DNA of 64,000 nt from Myxococcus stipitatus. Its GTDB lineage: Bacteria; Myxococcota; Myxococcia; Myxococcales; Myxococcaceae. Positions 60,987-64,000 of this stretch are shown in pieces (the stretch's first letter is position 1; each line of letters opens with the position of its first letter). The notes beneath the pieces were generated by a model. That model saw only the letters and a program-made list of their open reading frames with translations. It was not told where the DNA came from and made no database searches. Location: contig NZ_CP147913.1 of the NCBI RefSeq assembly GCF_037414475.1, forward strand, positions 6,446,001 to 6,510,000, given 5' to 3'. The translations under genes were made by a program, and so were the position numbers.

Positions 60987-61388
60987 CTATCTGGCCGAGG
61001 ACGTTGAACGCAGCAGGAAGAACGCGGCCACCAGGGCCGCGGCGCCCACCACCACCGCGAGCCCCAGGGGCAGGTGGGCGTGCTTCATGCCCAGATGGAG
61101 CAACACGCCCACGCCGCCGAGCCCCAGCAGCACCAGGGCCCACTTGAGCACCAGCACCAGGGCCGCCCCGAGCGCCATGAAGCCGAGGCCCCGGAGCAGG
61201 ACTTCGAACCCCACGTGCGTCACGATGCCCTGAAGCGTGTTGGGCTTTCCCAGCAACGAACACCGGGGGCAGACGTGCTGGCCGTCCTTGAGCACCGGGG
61301 GCCTCCGGAGCCTGGCGCCACAGGAGTCGCAGGACCCACCCAGCCCGAATCTGTACTTCCATGCCGCAGGCCGCTTGGAAGTCGCCAT
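60987..61388 (-). CDS. Zinc-ribbon protein with transmembrane helices
   Basis: A 133-residue protein with an N-terminal zinc-ribbon (CDSCGARLRRPPVLKDGQHVCPRC, two CxxC pairs; residues about 20-43) and two to three hydrophobic helices (about 68-92 and 108-128). Zinc-ribbon plus membrane architecture is found in many small bacterial membrane proteins of unknown role. Convergent with the FHA gene. The ATG at 61388 was used since it begins with a short basic leader (ATSKRPAAWKY). Confidence 0.75.
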   Translation of the reverse strand: MATSKRPAAWKYRFGLGGSCDSCGARLRRPPVLKDGQHVCPRCSLLGKPNTLQGIVTHVGFEVLLRGLGFMALGAALVLVLKWALVLLGLGGVGVLLHLGMKHAHLPLGLAVVVGAAALVAAFFLLRSTSSAR

Positions 61389-61509
61389 GGTGCGAAGCCT
61401 ACGCCCACGCCGTCTCGCGTGCGGGAGTCGCCCGGTTTCGTGAGGAGGTCCTGGACCCACGGTAGGCTGCCCCCGGGTGCGTCGACGGCACCCTTGAAGG
61501 GACGGAGAC

Positions 61510-62691
61510 GTGGACTCGAGGTTGGAAGATTTCGGGCCGCCCAGGGATGAGCAGGAGCTGTCCGCGGTGACGGACATCCTGATGCATGCCTATGCGATGA
61601 CTCCCGCGGACTGCGCGGCGTGGAGACAACGGCTGGACCCGCGGGACCTGCGGCTGCTTCGCGAAGAGGGCAAGGTGGTGGCGACGTTGGCCTCGCTCCG
61701 CATGGGGCAGTGGTACGGAGGACGCAGCGTGCCCGTCGTCGGCGTGGGGGGCGTGGGTGTCTCTCCCGTGCACCGTGGACAGGGGACGGCGACGCGGCTG
61801 ATGACGCGGCTGCTCCAGGAGGCCCGTGCGTCGGGTGCGCCGCTGTCCGTGCTCTATCCCGCCACCCAGCCGCTCTACCGCCGCTCCGGCTATGAGCAGG
61901 CCGGCGCGCGCTACGAGGTTCGCGTCCAGATGTCCGCGCTGGAGATGGGCGAGCGCTCCTTGTCGCTGCGCGCCGTCGAGCCCCAGGACGAAGCGGCCAT
62001 CACCGCGTGTTACGCGAGCGTGGCGCGCCACCGGCCCGGTTGGTTGGACCGGGGCGAGTTCTCCTGGCGCCGGGTGAGGGACCCTCGCAGCGAGCAGGTG
62101 CACGGCTACGTCGTGGAGGGCACCTCCGGCATCGAGGGCTATGTCTACCTGGCGCGCCGGCCGCTCAAGGACTTGAAGCAGGAGCTGGGCCTGTCGGACA
62201 TCGTCGCCACCACACCGGCGGCGGCGCGGCGGCTCTTGCGCTTCCTGGGGGACCACCACTCCCTGGGGATGGAAGTCGTGTGGTACGGCGGCCCGGACGA
62301 CCCATTCCTCCTCCTGCTGCGCGAGCAGTCCTACTCCGTGCGGGTCTACATGCACTGGATGGTGCGGGTGCTGGACGTCGTCTCCGCGCTGGAGGCCCGA
62401 GGCTGGACGCCGGGCCTGTCTGGCTCCGTGCACCTGGAGGTGGAGGACGACCTGTTCCCGGAGAACCAGGGGCGGTTCATTCTCGAGGTGGAGAAGGGCG
62501 TGGCGCGCGTGACGCGCGGCGGAGAGGGCGGGCTGCGGCTCCACGTCCGTCAGCTCGCCTCGCTCTACACGGGTTTCCAGTCCGCCGCCGCGCTGCGCTC
62601 GGTGGGGCTGGTGGAGGCGGATGACGCCTCGGTGGAGTCGGCGACGGCGCTGTTCTCCGGGCCGCAGCCGTCCCTGCGGGACATGTTCTGA
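61510..62691 (+). CDS. Eis-like GNAT acetyltransferase
   Basis: A 393-residue acetyltransferase of the Eis-type: N-terminal GNAT (acetyl-CoA site VGVSPVHRGQGTATRLM, about 80-95), a second GNAT-like domain in the middle and a C-terminal SCP2-like domain (about 290-393). The last residue is Phe, consistent with Eis enzymes using a C-terminal carboxylate as base. Eis of mycobacteria acetylates aminoglycosides and other lysines; here the substrate is unknown. The start is GTG at 61510 with GGAG a few bases upstream. Confidence 0.88.
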   Translation: MDSRLEDFGPPRDEQELSAVTDILMHAYAMTPADCAAWRQRLDPRDLRLLREEGKVVATLASLRMGQWYGGRSVPVVGVGGVGVSPVHRGQGTATRLMTRLLQEARASGAPLSVLYPATQPLYRRSGYEQAGARYEVRVQMSALEMGERSLSLRAVEPQDEAAITACYASVARHRPGWLDRGEFSWRRVRDPRSEQVHGYVVEGTSGIEGYVYLARRPLKDLKQELGLSDIVATTPAAARRLLRFLGDHHSLGMEVVWYGGPDDPFLLLLREQSYSVRVYMHWMVRVLDVVSALEARGWTPGLSGSVHLEVEDDLFPENQGRFILEVEKGVARVTRGGEGGLRLHVRQLASLYTGFQSAAALRSVGLVEADDASVESATALFSGPQPSLRDMF

Positions 62692-62807
62692 CCGGACCGG
62701 GGCGCCGCCTCGGTGGTCCCGCGTGACGGCGCGGGGCTCGGCCGGGGTGGCTATCCGTTCGAGCCCGGGGGTGGTAGAGCCTGGGCCTTCATTGACAGGA
62801 GCAGTCC

Positions 62808-63803
62808 ATGCGGGCGTTCGTCACCGGCGGTTCCGGTTTCGTGGGCAGGTATCTCCTCGCCGCCCTGAAGTCTCGAGGTGATTCGGCCCGTGCCCTGGCG
62901 CGTTCTCCGGCGGCGGTGGCCACGGTGGCGGCGGCGGGCGCGGAGCCCTTCGAGGGCGACCTGTCCGATGTCGAGCGGCTGAAGGCCGGAATGGAGGGCT
63001 GTGACACCGTCTTCCACGCCGCCGCGCTGGTGAAGTCGTGGGCGCCTCGCTCGGAGTACTACGAGGCCAACGTCCGGGGCACGGAGCGGGTGCTGGAGGC
63101 CGCGCGCGCGGCGGGCGTGAAGCGGCTGGTGCACATCGGCACGGAGGCGGTGCTGGCGGACGGCACGCCGATGGTGAAGGTGGATGAGACGTGGCCGCTG
63201 CCGGAGCGCCCCATCGGTGACTATCCCTCCACGAAGGGCGAGGCGGAGCGCCGGGTGTTGAGCGTGAACTCCGCGGACTTCACCACCGTGGTGGTGCGTC
63301 CCCGCCTCATCTGGGGACTTGGCGATACGTCGGTGTTGCCGCAGCTGGTGGACGCCGTGCGCTCCAAGCGCTTCAAGTGGATTGACCAGGGCCGCTACCT
63401 CACGTCCACCTGCCACGTGGCCAACTGCGTGGAGGGCGCGCTGCTGGCGGCGGAGAAGGGCCGGGGAGGCCAGGCCTACTTCCTCACCGACGGCGAGCCG
63501 GTGATGTTCCGCGAGTTCATCACCGCGATGCTCAAGACGCAGGGCGTGGACCCGGGCTCGAGCTCCATCCCCTACGGGCTGGCCGCCGTGGTGTCCATGG
63601 TGTCCGACTTGCTGTGGGGCACGTTGGGGCTGCCGGGCCGTCCCCCCATCAGCCGCACGGAGGTGCTGCTGATTGGACGGGAAGTGACGGTGAGCGACGC
63701 CAAGGCCCGGGAAGAGCTGGGCTACGAGGCGCGGCTGCCGCGGGCCCTGGGGCTGAAGGAGATGGAAGCGGCGTTCCAAGAGCGGGCGTCACGCGCTGCA
63801 TGA
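62808..63803 (+). CDS. NAD(P)-dependent epimerase/dehydratase (3-beta-HSD-like extended SDR)
   Basis: A 331-residue extended short-chain dehydrogenase. Nucleotide motif FVTGGSGFVGRYL at the start, active-site Tyr and Lys in DYPSTKGEAE (YxxxK), and RPRLIWGLGD in the middle. The LVHIGTEAVLADGTP segment and the 3-beta-HSD-like C-terminus suggest a sterol, hopanoid or isoprenoid-linked substrate, but substrate is not readable. A good AGGAG ribosome site lies 7 bases before the ATG. Confidence 0.9.
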   Translation: MRAFVTGGSGFVGRYLLAALKSRGDSARALARSPAAVATVAAAGAEPFEGDLSDVERLKAGMEGCDTVFHAAALVKSWAPRSEYYEANVRGTERVLEAARAAGVKRLVHIGTEAVLADGTPMVKVDETWPLPERPIGDYPSTKGEAERRVLSVNSADFTTVVVRPRLIWGLGDTSVLPQLVDAVRSKRFKWIDQGRYLTSTCHVANCVEGALLAAEKGRGGQAYFLTDGEPVMFREFITAMLKTQGVDPGSSSIPYGLAAVVSMVSDLLWGTLGLPGRPPISRTEVLLIGREVTVSDAKAREELGYEARLPRALGLKEMEAAFQERASRAA

Positions 63804-63863
63804 GGCGCGCGTGGGCCGTGTGCGCTAGCCTGCGAGGCGGCCGACGCGCGAGGAGACTGGGCC

Positions 63864-64000
63864 ATGCGTAGATTTGAGTTCGTCGAGGGAACAAGCTCCA
63901 AGTTCTGGCAGCCCGAGGTCCAGGGCAATGTCTTCATCGTCACCTTCGGCCGGATTGGGACCGCGGGGCAGCGCAAGGAGAAGGGGTTCCCGGACGCCGC
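63864..64000 (+). CDS. WGR domain protein, N-terminal part, cut by window edge
   Basis: Only about 45 residues are visible. They match the beginning of a WGR domain (RRFEFVEGTSSKFWQPEVQG, then FGRIGTAGQ), a small nucleic-acid or protein-binding module found in bacterial proteins with PARP-like or regulatory functions. The rest lies beyond the window. GAGGAG precedes the ATG by 9 bases. Confidence 0.75.
   Translation, partial: MRRFEFVEGTSSKFWQPEVQGNVFIVTFGRIGTAGQRKEKGFPDA

Overview
The window comes from a high-GC (roughly 70%) delta-proteobacterial chromosome and looks like Myxococcota, most probably Myxococcaceae (Myxococcus, Pyxidicoccus or Corallococcus relatives). The pointers are strong third-position GC bias, a Ser/Thr kinase fused to a large AAA/repeat region, several sigma-54 activators, an ECF sigma factor and an RpoH-like sigma factor, a Cse60-like protein, an FHA protein next to a PilB/GspE-like ATPase, and many large proteins that I cannot name. 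I see no rRNA, tRNA, CRISPR array, insertion sequence or prophage. This is inferred by reading only; no database search was possible.

Layout. 1-2.7 kb: a phosphotransferase plus ACAD10/11-type acyl-CoA dehydrogenase operon with a divergent LysR regulator. 2.8-4.2 kb: two unrecognised genes, the first with an RNA polymerase alpha-CTD-like tail. 4.2-7.4 kb: mutarotase, 1-pyrroline-5-carboxylate dehydrogenase and a single-domain response regulator. 7.8-15.9 kb: kinase-AAA protein, DsbA-like isomerase, membrane protein, thiolase, and two small proteins, then a rhomboid-like protein. 15.9-19.3 kb: an XylR-type sigma-54 activator facing an extradiol dioxygenase gene, then YceI. 19.3-26.2 kb: one 2299-residue repeat protein. 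26.3-31 kb: Zn-peptidase, threonine dehydratase, glutamate dehydrogenase and an XRE regulator. 31-35.6 kb: a degenerate tandem-repeat spacer, a DEAD-box helicase with three DbpA-type RNA-binding domains, an RpoH-like sigma factor and a lipoprotein. 35.6-44.6 kb: ketosynthase operon, DUF4159 and BatA-like genes, a serine hydrolase. 44.7-48.8 kb: Cu/Zn SOD, an adenine methyltransferase, a YeeE/YedE pair and an ECF sigma factor. 48.9-58.7 kb: an acetate-utilisation locus. 58.8-64 kb: PilB-like ATPase, FHA protein, zinc-ribbon membrane protein, Eis-like acetyltransferase, an SDR epimerase and the start of a WGR protein.

How genes work together. The clearest functional unit is 48.9-58.7 kb. Porin, acetyl-CoA synthetase, a DUF485 protein and an ActP symporter form one operon. 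Directly upstream on the same strand lie an NtrC-type regulator, a histidine kinase with a symporter-like sensor region (CrbS/CrbR-like) and a small two-helix membrane protein. The 191-base gap holds a sigma-54-like promoter and two dyads 21 bases apart, suggesting direct control of the acetate operon by the regulator. A second sigma-54 circuit is visible at 17.6-17.7 kb (XylR-like regulator, dyad, promoter, dioxygenase).

The most unusual object is the 19.3-26.2 kb gene. Its product has a tyrosine-rich N-terminal repeat tract, a long acidic stretch, about 35 tryptophan-bearing repeats and a small C-terminal globular domain. That is the layout of a condensate or scaffold protein rather than an enzyme.
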